Shown here: piece after piece, positions 1-11,239 of the stretch
How positions within the stretch are numbered: position 1 is the stretch's first letter
Layout of the letters: every line of letters starts with the position of its first letter
Source: Rapana venosa
Taxonomy: Eukaryota; Mollusca; Gastropoda; Neogastropoda; Muricidae
DNA: 64,000 nt
NCBI GenBank assembly: GCA_028751875.1
Contig: CM054159.1
Coordinates: 15,781,750 to 15,845,749 of the forward strand
Direction of reading: 5' to 3'
The notes under the pieces: model-generated
Told to the model about the DNA's origin: nothing
The model's database searches: none
What the model saw: only the letters and a program-made list of their open reading frames with translations
Position numbers and translations under genes: made by a program

Positions 1-127
1 ACACCGCGCGTGCACGCGCGCACGCCCTCACACAATCACTCATAAACTATACATGCAAATGTATGTATACATTATCATTCTTCTTTCTTTCTCTCTCTCA
101 TACACACAGACAACACACACACAACAC
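1..127. other. contig end, low-complexity sequence
   Basis: Alternating CG/TG-rich, CT-rich and CA-rich sequence ending at a run of N. It resembles the microsatellite-dense sequence near 44.9-45.2 kb (CA tract, 'atcattcata', then CT tract). No gene is visible. Confidence 0.6.
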
Positions 128-627
128 NNNNNNNNNNNNNNNNNNNNNNNNNNNNNNNNNNNNNNNNNNNNNNNNNNNNNNNNNNNNNNNNNNNNNNNNN
201 NNNNNNNNNNNNNNNNNNNNNNNNNNNNNNNNNNNNNNNNNNNNNNNNNNNNNNNNNNNNNNNNNNNNNNNNNNNNNNNNNNNNNNNNNNNNNNNNNNNN
301 NNNNNNNNNNNNNNNNNNNNNNNNNNNNNNNNNNNNNNNNNNNNNNNNNNNNNNNNNNNNNNNNNNNNNNNNNNNNNNNNNNNNNNNNNNNNNNNNNNNN
401 NNNNNNNNNNNNNNNNNNNNNNNNNNNNNNNNNNNNNNNNNNNNNNNNNNNNNNNNNNNNNNNNNNNNNNNNNNNNNNNNNNNNNNNNNNNNNNNNNNNN
501 NNNNNNNNNNNNNNNNNNNNNNNNNNNNNNNNNNNNNNNNNNNNNNNNNNNNNNNNNNNNNNNNNNNNNNNNNNNNNNNNNNNNNNNNNNNNNNNNNNNN
601 NNNNNNNNNNNNNNNNNNNNNNNNNNN
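128..627. other. scaffold gap of 500 N
   Basis: Exactly 500 unknown bases. A fixed round size points to a scaffolding placeholder rather than a measured gap. The sequence to its right (from 628) is the start of a contig whose content recurs from about 30310. Confidence 0.98.
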
Positions 628-719
628 CTCAGCTTTCGCACTTTCTACACAGTTGCCCTGTAACAATTGCGTATTATGCAGAGTTGTTTCTGAAATTGAT
701 AAACATTTTAGTAGGGGGG

Positions 720-900
720 GGGGGGAGGGGATCAGAGCTCAGTGGTTTAGAGTGACTGACTTCGAATCTTGAGGGATTTCATAGACCAGGTTTGGGCCTT
801 GGTTGCACCGCCTACGAGAATTTTTTTTCTTGGAGCTAAAATTTACCATAACTCAGTCTCGGAAAATCATGCAGTCTTTTTTTTTTGTTTCTCGGGAAGA
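720..900 (+). repeat. tRNA-derived SINE fragment (family 3)
   Basis: After a G run comes 'agctcagtggtttagag', which fits a pol III A box (TRGYNNARNNG). About 45 bases later 'aggtttgggcctt' is a damaged B box (GGTTCGANNCC). The layout is a tRNA-like head reading on the plus strand with a short unrelated body. The same element is seen in degraded form at about 30400-30560 and a related head occurs at 29705-29860. Not a working tRNA gene: the anticodon and acceptor arms do not pair. Confidence 0.5.
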
Positions 901-960
901 GCTCCGAAGTTCACCATCGGTGATATTTTGCATATGCGACCATTTTTTGCGTACCATTAA

Positions 961-1535
961 GGTAGCGGCATTCTGATTTCAGGGATGCTGTGTAAAAACA
1001 CCATGTGCATGTGTTTTTGAGATTGTGTCATCCATCCCTACCAGCACGAATTCGCCTACTCTTTTGAAAGGAATAACAAGTTTTAATGTGTGCGCCAGAT
1101 GTTCTGCGTGCGTTCGCACACAGGAACAAGGACTTTTCGGGGAGTGGAGTAGGTAAGGTAAAGGTAAGGATGTCCCATAACCTACGTGGTCGTAGGGGAG
1201 CGAGGCATCAGAGACCTCAACTTCTCAAGGGGCCAACATATTGAGGGCGGCGCCCATCTTCTCTCCCTTGCTGCTTTACCTTCCCTGACCCTAAAGAGGC
1301 AGGTACCCATTTACAGCTGGGGGAACTGGGGAACTGTACTGGAGCCAAGGTGCGCAAACGGTCACCCATCCAACTGGTAACCACGCTCGATGCTGCTTAA
1401 CCTTGGCTGGGGGAATAGGTACTGATGTTGAAATCAAAGGGAAACGTCCCCTCAAACAGGGGCCTCTGTGGTGGCTCGAACCCGGGCCGTCAGATCACAA
1501 GCGCAGCACTTGAACCACTTAAGTTATCCGGCTCC
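961..1535 (-). repeat. tRNA-derived SINE (family 1), interrupted
   Basis: Reverse complement starts with the tRNA-like head at 1535: A-box-like 'taacttaagtgg' and a B box that reads 'ggctcgaacccgg' on the plus strand at 1473-1485. The family-1 body follows ('gatgttctgcgtgcgttcgcacac' class sequence at about 1095-1125). The body is split by a separate element at about 1150-1428, so this copy is a nested insertion. The same family occurs many times in the window, nearly always in this orientation. Confidence 0.7.
1150..1428 (-). repeat. 5S rRNA-like SINE inserted in a tRNA SINE
   Basis: Read on the minus strand, 1399 down to about 1361 gives AAGCAGCATCGAGCGTGG, then TTGGATGGGTGACC. This order and spacing match the internal control region of 5S rRNA (box A, then the GGATGGGNGACC box C). 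The following sequence down to about 1150 is not 5S rRNA, so this is a pol III-driven retroelement with a 5S-type promoter (SINE3-like) rather than a 5S gene. Degraded or partial copies of the same element lie at 30810-31065, 12585-12790 and 40780-41010. Confidence 0.65.
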
Positions 1536-1600
1536 TTTTTTGTCTGATTTTATTTTGGGGTGAAAAAAGTTACTGTATACTATGTAATGATAATTGTGTT

Positions 1601-1810
1601 CATGGTCTTTGTCAGCAGATCTTCGCCGATGATCGTCACCCTCCTCACCAGAGATCATGGAGACGCCATTCATGGTCTTTGTCACCAGATCTTCACCCAG
1701 TGATCATCACACTTCTCACCAGAGATCATGGAGACGCCATTCATGGTCTTTGTCACCAGATCTTCACCAGTGCTCATCACACTTCTCACCAGAGATCATG
1801 AAGATGCCAC
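1601..1810 (+). repeat. 70-bp tandem repeat, three units
   Basis: Units begin with 'catggtctttgtca' at 1601, 1671 and 1742 and end near 1810. Each contains 'ctcaccagagatcatgg'. A noisy version of the same array lies at about 31245-31440. Confidence 0.85.
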
Positions 1811-2700
1811 GGCCACGATGTTGGAGCGCATGACCCGGAACATTGTCCAAGATCCCCATGACTCGGTAGACAGATGTCGGATGTATGGGGCTTGAAGGGT
1901 TTAGAATGGGAGATAGGAGAAAGTGCTTCACCGAATCCCTGAAGGGCAGACCTAGTGCACTCACTGCCTGGTTCCGATGCCCAGGGATGTAGAACAATCC
2001 ATGGCCGTCTTCGTCTTCTACTGGATTGAACAGCGAAGTAGGTAGGAGTTTGGGGGTTTAGGTATCAGAGTGGCGTCATTATGACCTCCCATCTCTGAAA
2101 CGCTTTAGGGACTAGATGCGATGAGACATCCGCCCTCCGACATTTCACCAACCCTGTCTTCTTTTTCTTTTTCTTCTTCTTCTTCAAACACTCAGACAGC
2201 AACTACTGATGCCTGTCATAGGAGCGAAAGTGCGCTGCACTGCCGCTACACGCCTGACGAATCAGGCCCAGCGCATCCGACTTCGACGCGTTACCGACCG
2301 CATGAGGTAGGGTGTCTAAGTATCCCTGCCTTGCACACTCTACAGCCGAGTCAGTACAGAGTACACTCTGTCAACGCGTGTGTGCACACAGTCCGCAACC
2401 GTGACCCAGTCCTTCCCATTTGGCCGAAAACTCCCGTCAGTACCCTCAGTGGTCACGAAGGGAGCCCATCAATCGTGTCGCCGAACAAGGATGTGGGTGT
2501 CCTGAAACGGCACAGGCTGCCTACCCTCGCACACAGTGCTCATGAGGGGAAGGGACACCTCACGCCCCCAAACATTGTCTTCACACTTTCTATACCTTCT
2601 GGGTCTCTTCCTTCTTGCTCTGATTCCTCAGAAGTCTGGCATTGGTGTCGACAGTTGTCATGGGGATCGTATCTCAGTTCTGGGCTTGTCTCCCAACAGT
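1811..2700. other. unassigned sequence with a dispersed-repeat fragment
   Basis: No recognised gene. A 237-codon plus-strand frame at 2121-2834 begins here but runs straight into the tandem array, has a Ser-rich start made by a (TTC)n tract, and matches no family I know, so I treat it as chance. 2185-2300 ('ctcagacagcaactactg', then a 'gcccagcgcatccgacttcg' segment) resembles 38310-38402 in a different context, so it is probably a fragment of a dispersed transposable element. Confidence 0.45.
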
Positions 2701-2703
2701 TTC

Positions 2704-2836
2704 TATCAACGCATCAAGAGCTAGCATCAACGCATCAAGAGCTAGCATCAACACATCAAGAGTTAGCATCAACGCATCAAGAAGTTACATCAACACATCA
2801 AGAGCCAGCATCAACGCATCAAGAGCTAGCATAAAC
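2704..2836 (+). repeat. 21-bp tandem repeat
   Basis: About six copies of a 21-mer of the form 'agctagcatcaacgcatcaag' split across units, with small variants (acacatc, gttagc, gttaca). It leads directly into the 29-bp array. A degraded version starts near 32245. Confidence 0.85.
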
Positions 2837-2849
2837 GCCACAGCAGTAC

Positions 2850-4325
2850 CAAGAGTTCGTCGTCAAAGCAGTATCAAGCGCAACATCGTCATCGGAGCAG
2901 TATCAAGTGCAACATCGTCGTCGGAGCAGTAGCAAGCGCAACATCGTCGTCGGAGCAGTAGCAAGAGCAACATCGTCGTCGGAGCAGTCGCAAGAGCAAC
3001 ATCGTCGTCGGAGCAGTAGCAAGAGCAACATCGTCGTCGGAGCAGTAGCAAGAGCAACGTCGCCGTCGGAGCAGTAGCAAGAGCAACGTCGTCGTCGGAG
3101 CAGTAGCAAGAGCAACATCGTCGTCGGAGCAGTAGCAAGAGCAACGTCGTCGTTCGGAGCAGTAGCAAGAGCAACATCGTCGTCGGAGCAGTAGCAAGAG
3201 CAACATCGTCGTCGGAGCAGTAGCAAGAGCAACGTCGTCGTCGGAGCAGTAGCAAGAGCAACGTCGTCGTCGGAGCAGTAGCAAGAGCAACATCGTCGTC
3301 GGAGCAGTATCAAGAGCAACGTCGTCGCAACATCGTCGGAGCAGTAGCAAGAGCAACATCGTCGTCGGAGCAGTAGCAAGAGCAACGTCGTCGTCGGAGC
3401 AGTAGCAAGAGCAACGTCGTCGTCGGAGCAGTAGCAAGAGCAACGTCGTCGCAACATCGTCGGAGCAGTAGCAAGAGCAACATCGTCGTCGGAGCAGTAG
3501 CAAGAGCAACATCGTCGCAACATCGTCCGAGCAGTAGCAAGAGCAACATCGTCGCAACATCGTCGGAGCAGTAGCAAGAGCAACATCGTCGCAAACATCG
3601 GCGGAGCAGTATCAAGAGCAACATCGTCTCGGAGCATAGCAAAGAACATCGTCGTGGAGCAGTATCAAGGAAACCCCAACATCGTCCGAGCAGTAGCAAG
3701 AAACACGTCGGCAACATCGTCGGGGCAGTAGCAAGAGCAACATCGTCGCACATCGGGGGCAGTAGCAAGAGCAACATTCGTCGGAGCAGTACAAGACAAC
3801 ATGGGTCGCAAACATCGTCGAGCAGTAGCAAGCAACATCGTCGCAACATCGTCGGAGCAGTATCAAGAGCAACATCGTCGTCGGAGCAGTATCAAGCAAA
3901 CATCGTTGTCGCGTGAGCAGCATCAAGAACAGCATCGTAAAATGGGTTGCTAGCTGTATCAAGGAACATCGTCGGGGCGAAACAAGAACATCGTGGGTTG
4001 GAGCAGATCCAAGAACAACATTGTCGCAGCAGTCTCAAGAATGACATCAACGGAGCAACATCGTCGTCGGGGCAGCATCAAGAGCAACATCGTCGTCGGA
4101 GCAGTATTAAGAACATCGTCGGAGCAGTATCAAGAACATCGTCGGAGCAGTATCCTGAACATCGTCGGAGCAGTATCAAGAACAACATCGTCGGAGCAGT
4201 ATCAAGAACAACATCGTCGGTCAAGAACATCGTCGGAGCAGTATCAAGAACATCGTCGGAGCAGTATCAAGAACAACATCGTCGCAGCAGCATCAAGAGC
4301 AACATCGTCGCTGGAGCAGTATCCA
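2850..4325 (+). repeat. 29-bp minisatellite with shorter variants
   Basis: The main unit is GGAGCAGTAGCAAGAGCAAC followed by ATCGTCGTC (29 bp). Unit length changes along the array: 29 bp dominates to about 3540, mixed 26/37-bp hybrids with 'gtcgcaacatcgtc' follow, then 23- and 26-bp 'agtatcaagaacatcgtc' forms at 4090-4280. Because 29 is not a multiple of 3, any stop-free frame yields a 29-residue periodic peptide. On the minus strand this gives long Leu/Arg/Cys/Asp-rich open frames in more than one phase, which I regard as artefacts. A degraded copy spans 32240-33475. Confidence 0.93.
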
Positions 4326-4434
4326 CAACTCAGAAATGTAAGTACGCACATTTTTTTGTTCCTCTGTTAGAGCTTCAAGGTTCTCTCTCCAAGGTGAGAT
4401 TTTTGTGTATGCCACCGCTCCCCCCCCCCTCCAA

Positions 4435-4741
4435 CCTTTAAGGTAGCTGCATTTTGACTTCGGAGGAGATTGTCTAAACACACCAGTGTGTTTGCATTTT
4501 AATTTTAATATATTCTCTGCTCCTTTCCACACGCAAAAGCCTACTCTTCTTGTGTAAGATGTTTTAAGTGTGTTCGCACATCGGACCCCGGTTTATAGCT
4601 TCATCGGAAGGACTTTCAGGCGAGTGGAGTCTGCACTGATGTTACCTCCAGGGAAAACATTCCCTTGAACGGGTGCTGTGGTGGTGACTCCAGACGTTTA
4701 AATCACAAGCCATAGTTTTAACCACTATGCTATCCCGCCCC
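4435..4741 (-). repeat. tRNA-derived SINE (family 1)
   Basis: The head reads inward from 4741 ('ggggcgggatagcatagtgg' on the minus strand gives the A box). The B box is eroded, 'gtgactccagacg' instead of the usual 'gctcgaacccggg'. The body carries the family signatures 'cctactctt', 'ggtttatag', 'ggactttc' and 'gtggagtctgcactgatgtta'. An almost identical copy is at 33590-33895. Confidence 0.78.
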
Positions 4742-4929
4742 CTCAACATGTTCTAAATTTTTAGCTTCCGTTTTTAATGTATTGGTGCTACTGTAAAGCT
4801 GTAGATGGATGCTGAACATTTTAGTGTTTTCACAAAGCCATAAGTAGACAGGATGAATCTAAAGCATTTGCAAGTCTGCATCTTAATTTTGTCACCCAAA
4901 TATATGAAAAAAAAACAAACTTTTATTCT

Positions 4930-5240
4930 TTTTTTTCGAGGATAATGGAATAACTCTGTGCTTTTTTTTTACATCCTGCTCCTGTGTGTATGCAGTTTGT
5001 CAATTTTGTCATCGTTCCACCAGTACACAATGAACTACTCTTCCGAAAAGTGAACGGGCTTTAACGTGTGAGCAAGATGTTTCTGCGTGCGTTCACACAC
5101 AGGACACCTTTTAATAGTCTCATCGGAAGGAGAGAAGTTAATTCATCAAGTGCTGATGAGATTTAATCTTGAGACCCCTAAATTATGAACTCTTCATGAC
5201 AAACACACATGCCACTCTAGTCATTTTGCTATCACATCCC
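4930..5240 (-). repeat. tRNA-derived SINE (family 1), head eroded
   Basis: Tail side at 4935 has the family 3' signature 'tttcgaggataatggaat', followed by 'tgtgtgtatgcagttt', 'cacaatgaactactctt' and 'gatgtttctgcgtgcgttc'. The tRNA-like head near 5160-5237 is poorly conserved. Only about 190 bp separates it from the preceding SINE, in the same orientation. Clean partner at 34085-34393. Confidence 0.72.
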
Positions 5241-5500
5241 CGGAAAAAAATCGTACTTTCAATAATTATTGGGCTTGATTGCAGACATTCCTGTTTTAGT
5301 ATAAAACTCTGTAAAAATGTGTTGGGAGCATACAGGAATTGCACTGAAGTCAAGTGAAATAATCATTTCATTTCTATTCTTAGATATTGACATGGAAATT
5401 TAACCACTTAGAAAATAAAATATGACGTTCAAAAAAGTTAATAGCAGTGTGGTGTTGAAATATTAAATTATATTGTATACCCTTTTCAAGTCTTTTTATA
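5241..5500. other. AT-rich unique sequence
   Basis: No repeat signature or coding frame stands out. It is conserved almost base for base at about 34394-34655. Confidence 0.5.
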
Positions 5501-5866
5501 AATACTTCTCTGCCTGAAATTCGGATGCTCTCCCAGGGAGAACGCGTCGCCACAAGAGCAGCGCCACCCACTAGTTTTCCTTTTCCTGTCTGCATATGTA
5601 CTTTTCCCTATCAGCATGGTTTTTTTCCTACATTTTGCCAAGGAGAACTCTTTTTGTTGCCGTGGGTTCTTTTACATGCGCTAAATACGTGGTGCACACA
5701 AGACCTTGGTCTATTATCTCATTCCAAAGAATAGTACCCAGACCAGGACCACTCACGGTCTACCCAATGCGGGTAAAGTTTCGGGCACAAACAGGGATCG
5801 AACCACCTCAGTCGGACTTCTGGCTTTCTAGGCAGGTGCATTACCTCTAGACCACCGATCCACAAA
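5500..5866 (-). repeat. tRNA-derived SINE (family 2)
   Basis: On the minus strand the head starts near 5866 with 'ggatcggtggtctagaggta' (A-box-like) and the B box is 'gtggttcgatccc' at about 5797-5809. The body contains 'aaaagaacccacggcaaca' and the 3' domain 'tggcgacgcgttctccctgg' at about 5529-5548. I recognise this 3' domain as recurring in molluscan SINEs, which is the main reason for suggesting a mollusc. The near-identical partner is 34655-35024. Confidence 0.75.
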
Positions 5867-8800
5867 TAGGAAATACAGCCTCCCCTGGATATCACTGAAA
5901 ACTTTTTGGGTTTTTTTACCAAAGTGCTTTTTTTTTCTTCCTGCCTGCTTTTTCATTTCCGTCAAGTTCTAAATACGTCATAAATGACTAGTTTTTTTCC
6001 CCTTTTTTTTTTTGTTTTGATTCACAATGGTGGGTTTTTGTTATGTGACCATTTTTTCCCCTTTCAACTAACTTTGGGAATGTGTTAATTATTTTTTTTT
6101 TACAAATTTTTTTCATTTCGGGGAAACAAAAAAATAACATTCATGGCTTTTGTTACATGCAGGTCCCCATGGAAAGTTTTGGGGGGGGGGGGGGGGGGGA
6201 AAGGGGGGGGGGGGGGGGGGGGGGGGGTAGCTAAATACACACCAGCATGCACGCATTTTTCTTTTTCGTTTGAAATTTTATCTTTCCTTTTCCGTCACGC
6301 AAAGGCCTACTCTATGTCGGACGTAGGGGTTTCTTGGGGCGCACAGAAAAAGTGATTTTTTTTGGGGTGGGTTTGGGGGCTGGCTGAAATTGCTGATTTG
6401 TGGATGCTTTTTTTTTTCAGGGGGTGGGTGCTGGGTTGTTGGGCAGTGTGTGTGTTTTAAATATTAGTTTAAATGTTTATTTTTATGTATGGCGAGTTAA
6501 CCCCCCGGAAATTTCTCTGTCTTTTGGATAAAAAAGTTTTGAATTTGAATTTTAAATTTTCATTTTAATTTTCCGAAAAGCGAAGGGGGATAAGGAGTTG
6601 CAAAATGTTTTTTGCGCGCGTTTGGACACAAGACCACGTTTTAGTCCAATCGAGGGACCTTTGGGGGAAAAGGGGGGGATACTTCTTTAACCTCAGACGT
6701 AACTATTGTTTGTCACATGGTGCAAATGCATTTCTGAAAGGGGGGGGGGGGGGGGGGAGGATTCCCTTGAAAGAAAGCCTTAGAGGGTTTTGATCCGGGC
6801 CCCTAAGATCCGACGCAGCTCAAACCTTGAGGAACCCGCCCCCCCTAAATTAGTTTTAGAACCTTTTTTTTGTTTAAAAAAAATTTTATTTCGAAAATAA
6901 TGGGGTAAACACCATGTCTTTTTTGTTTTTACTAGCCTTTTGTGTATGCAGTTTTGTAAATGTCATCTGTTACCCCGGCACACACAGGGTACTCCTTGAA
7001 GGCGGACAGATTTTTAACTAACGCAAAAAGTTCTGGTGTGTTCGAACGCGGGACCCGGTTTAAGTCCCATCCCAAGGCTTTTGATCCATTAGATTGGCCC
7101 TTAGATCACGGTTTTAACCACTACCTCTTCCCCTACCCCCCCCTCCCCCTTTTCCCCCAATGCCCGTTTGAAACATTTTCTTAAAAAAATTTTTCTTTTT
7201 CCCCTTCTCCACAATAAAAAACCCAAAAAAATAAACAAAAAACCCAAAAAACAAAACCCAAGGAAAATCCCGGGTGGGGAATTTTGGGTTCCCCGATAAA
7301 TACAAAACGGAACCAAAATTTTTAAATTTATTTATTTATTTTTTTAAATTTCGGGGAAAATGGAACAAGAAATTTTCGGGGTTTTTTTTTAACATCCTCC
7401 CCCCGGTGTATTTGGGGTTTTTTTGTAATTTTGCATCTTTTTCCCCCCGGCCCACAAAATTGACCACTTTTAAACAAAAAAGGGGAAAACATCTTTAAAG
7501 ACGCGAAAGGAGGTTCGCAAATTTAAAGTGATGGGAAATAACCAAAAAGTCTTTGCTGAAAGAACCCTTTTTTTTGTTCCAACATTGGGGTCATGCTTTT
7601 TTTGGGTTTTTAAGATGTTTTCTTTAGGGTTCCCTCCACTAAAATCTCCGCGATTTCCCAAATTTGGCGTTTATTTTGCGTAGGGACCATTCCCCCCCTT
7701 TTAAAGGGTTTGCCACATTCCGACTTGGGAAAAGGGGGTTTGTCTAAAAAAAACGTCATTTCGCGCAAATTTGGGTATTTTAACTTTGTCATCCTTTTTC
7801 CTTACTGGCACGGAGGGCCTTTTTAAAAGAAACGGGGAACGGGGTTTAATTTTTTTCCGGGAAAAGATGTTTTTGCGGGGTCGAAAAGGGAAAATTTCGG
7901 TTTATAGTGTCTTTCCGAAAAAAAAAAGGGGGGGATGGGGGGATTTGGGTTTTATAGTCTCACCCCTAAGGACTTTTGGGGGGAGGGGAGTTTTTTAAAT
8001 AGTCTCTTTTAAAGGGACTTTGGGTGGGGGGGTTTTTCCCAAAGGGGCAAAAATCCCCAAAAAAGGCTTTTTCTGTAGGGGCCTCAAAACCCGGGCCATC
8101 AAATCACGACCCTAAAACGCTCTAACCACAAGCTACCCCGGCCCCTGATTTGTTTTAAAAGTATTTACTTTAAATCCTGAAAGACTCTGAATTATCTTCT
8201 TCTTTAATTTGTACAAAATTAGTTGTGAGCCCCCGAAAAAAAAATGTACCCGGAAAATGACTAGGGGAACTTTATTTACGTTTTGCTTTTTCTGAGATAA
8301 AATTTCACCGTTTTTTTTAATTTATGTATTCTTTTATTCGGGATTTAAAATAAGCTTTTCACGTGTTTTTTTAATCTAGTTCCCATTGTGAAAGTAGTTT
8401 TGTAATTTTGTCATCTTTCCCCCACAGGCAAAACAAAAAATGGCCCCCTTTTGAAAAGCGGAACGGGGATTTAATGTGGAGCGAAATATTTTCTGCAGAA
8501 ACCAAAAAAATGGGGGCCTCGTTTTTATAAAGTCTCGGGGGGAAGGATTTGGGGAGGGGAGGTGGATGTTAAAGGGGAAAAATGGGTTGGGGGTTGGTGT
8601 TTGTGTTGTGGGGATGTTTTTTTCCTTTGTTTGGTTTTCCCCCCGTTGGGTTTTTAGAATGTGGTGTTGTGGGGTTTGGGGGGTATGGGGTGGGGGTGGG
8701 GGTTGTTTTTTGTTGTGTTTTTTAGTGTGTTGCTATGTTTATAGAAGAGGGGGAAATTACTAATTTGGGTTTTAAATGTTAGGGGGGGGCGTAAAAGGGG

Positions 8801-11225
8801 GGAGGGGGAAAGTGCCATTTACTAGCTAAGGTAACGGTCAAGGGAAAAAGGACAAAAATTTTATATAAAAAATTTATTTTTTTAAAAAAATAATAATTAT
8901 TTTATTTTAAAATTTTTTATATACGGGGAAAGAAACAGACCAGCAAATAACCAAAACGATGGGAAAACCCAAAACACCCAAAATTTTTAAAACCCCCTTT
9001 CCACACAAACTCGCAACACAACCCCGCAAAGAGAAAAGGAGCGCTGGCCCGGCCCAAGCCCCGCAAACAACCCACACATCCCAAAACCGCAGGGACAAAC
9101 TTAATTTTTAAATTTTTAAAAAGGCAAAATAATTTTAAAAAGGGAAAAAAATGTTTTACAGAAAATAGGAACAGAAACCATATTTTGAGATGAAAAGAAT
9201 TCGAACAGAATTTTAAAAGGGGGATGTATATTTTTCTAAACCCCCCCCCTTTCAGGTCCCAATGGATTTCTTTTAAAAATTTATCAAATACTTCCGGAAA
9301 ATTTAAATTCTTCGGAGAAAACTTCCTTTTGCTTAAGCCTTGTACTACCTTTTCCGTTTTAAAACCCAATGTTTTCCCTTCTTACCCCCCAATTTTTCAT
9401 CTTTTCTCCCTCCTTAAATTTTTTTCTTTCCTTTAACCCAAAAGAAATTTTGGAACTTTTTTCGGGGGGAACCTTTGTTTTCCTTTGCCCCTGGCTCTCG
9501 CCCCCCTCCCCCAAAAACCTCCCCCAAAGGAAAGACCGGGAAGGAGAGGGGCCGAAAAAACCCAGAAAGACCCAAAACCCCGCCCCCCATCAAAGGGACT
9601 CCAAATTTTTTTTTAAAAATTAATGGAAAAAAATAAAAAACAAGGGAAAAACCACAACCACAAAACAAAAAAAAACAAAAAACCCAAACCCCCAAAAAAA
9701 AAAAAAACCCCCAAAAACCAAAACCGACCCCACACAAAATGGAAATTATATACTTTGATTTTAAAAATTTTTGGGGCCTTAACCTTCAATGGGCAGACAT
9801 CCAATTTCTGCGGGGACGGAACTTTATTTTTTAAAAGTTTTAAAAAGAAGGCAAAAGGGATGGGGAAAATTTTTTTATGACATGGAATGGTTTGCAGAAA
9901 CTTTGGTTCAGAAAAAAAGGGAAATTTCTTCGAAAATTTAGAAAGGGATGAAAAATTTTTTTCGCCCCACCCTCCGTCCCCCGGACTACCCTCGCGCGGT
10001 TACCTCCCCATTTTGGGTTCTCCCCAACCTGCAACCCTTTCCCTCGCCCACCCTTTTTTCCCCCCCCCCCTAATAGGACGGGAGAAGCTCATGACTCTTT
10101 CCCACAATTAACGCCAGGCCTTGGGGGACCTTTGGGTTTTAGAGCCCCATGTTAGTTATATGCCTTTGGCGGGAGGAAACCAAAAAGAAGGGGAAAGGCA
10201 TAAATCTGTTTTTGGGGAGTTTTAAAAAACCCCCACGTTTTAAAAGAATCCTTCATAAACTTTTCCCCATATTTTATTGCAATTAAATAAAAACAAAAAA
10301 CAAAAACCAAAACAGGAAAACTCCAAATACACCAAAAAACACAAAAAAATAATTAACGGAGAGCACCCCGAGAAACCAGTGGTAACCACACCCCTCCGTC
10401 TAACCCCCACCCCACCTTTTTAAAACCCTTTTAAAATAAACCCCTCCCCCCACTCCCCCTTTTAAACCCCCACCCCCTCCACAAAACCCCCCCTCCCCCC
10501 CAACCCCCCCCTCAAAAAAAATTAAATCGTGTGGATATTGCGGGGAGGTAGGTGGGGAGGGAAAAAGGGAAGAAGTTCATAGGAGGGGGGGGAGAGCATG
10601 AGGTAGAAAAAAGGAGGGTGGGTGGTTAGTGGGGGGGGTTTTTTAAAAAATGGTGGATTAAAGTTTTCCCCGATTTCTGGCGCAGCGAATTTTTAAAATT
10701 TGCCCAAAAGCACCCTTAAATTTGTTTTTTTGGCCCCTTGGAAATAACACTAAGGTTTTTATTTAAAAATCAGTTATGGTGTATTGCCATTTTTTAAATT
10801 CCTTTCTTGGCACGGGTAAGGGGGGGGTTTTAAGGTGGAAGATGTTCTGCGTCCTTTCCACCCCGGGCAAATTCCTCGGAGAATTTTTTAGAGGAAAGAT
10901 GGCACTGAAAATCCAGAAAATGGTGAACAGCTTACCCAGAGGCGGGTTTTGACGATAGCCCTCTTTTCCAGCATATCCCTTTTGCGAAGAAAAATTGGCA
11001 AGAGCAGTGGGAAGAGAGAGAAGTGAAAGAAATTAAAAACGGGGGGGGGGGGGGAAACCCCGGGGAAGAGGAATAGAAAAAAAAACCCAAAAAAATTAAC
11101 CAAAAAAAAAAAAAAAACTAAAACCCATACCACTTAAACAAACCAACCCCCAAATTCCCCCAAAACACACAAACAAAAACTTCCCAAAAACCACCCAAAC
11201 CCCCCATAACCAAAAAAAACAACTT
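5867..11225. other. unpolished sequence of copy A with degraded SINEs
   Basis: Homopolymers are inflated (G runs at 6180-6227, A and T runs throughout) and bases are dropped relative to the clean partner at 35040-39470. Recognisable by comparison with that partner: SINE family-1 remains at about 6120-6240, 6570-6845, 6890-7135, 7350-7500, 7750-8147 and 8325-8560, all minus orientation; a transposon 3' tail at 6440-6560; a possible exon counterpart near 8800-8860. 8900-10640 has no reliable landmark other than 9190-9260 (partner 38540-38600). No frame here can be trusted. Confidence 0.7.
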
Positions 11226-11239
11226 ATATTTATTAAAAA

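Noticed and set aside
40..772. Open frames of 188-239 codons around the first gap (similarly 23454-24157)
   Set aside because: They consist almost wholly of unknown residues translated from N runs.
1340..1399. 5S rRNA gene
   Set aside because: Only the internal promoter region matches. The 5' and 3' thirds of 5S rRNA are missing, so it is a 5S-derived repeat.
2121..2834. 237-codon plus-strand protein
   Set aside because: Begins in a (TTC)n tract, ends inside a tandem repeat, has no recognisable domain, and the frame is not preserved in the partner copy at 31714-32292.
2863..3962. Minus-strand frames of 116-248 codons rich in Leu, Arg, Cys, Asp (periodic CSCYCSDDDVALATAP)
   Set aside because: Direct translation of the 29-bp minisatellite, with the same peptide appearing in several phases and no start context, domain or flanking coding sequence.
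2700..4325. CRISPR-like array
   Set aside because: Units are adjacent with no unique spacers, and the window is from a eukaryote. It is a minisatellite.
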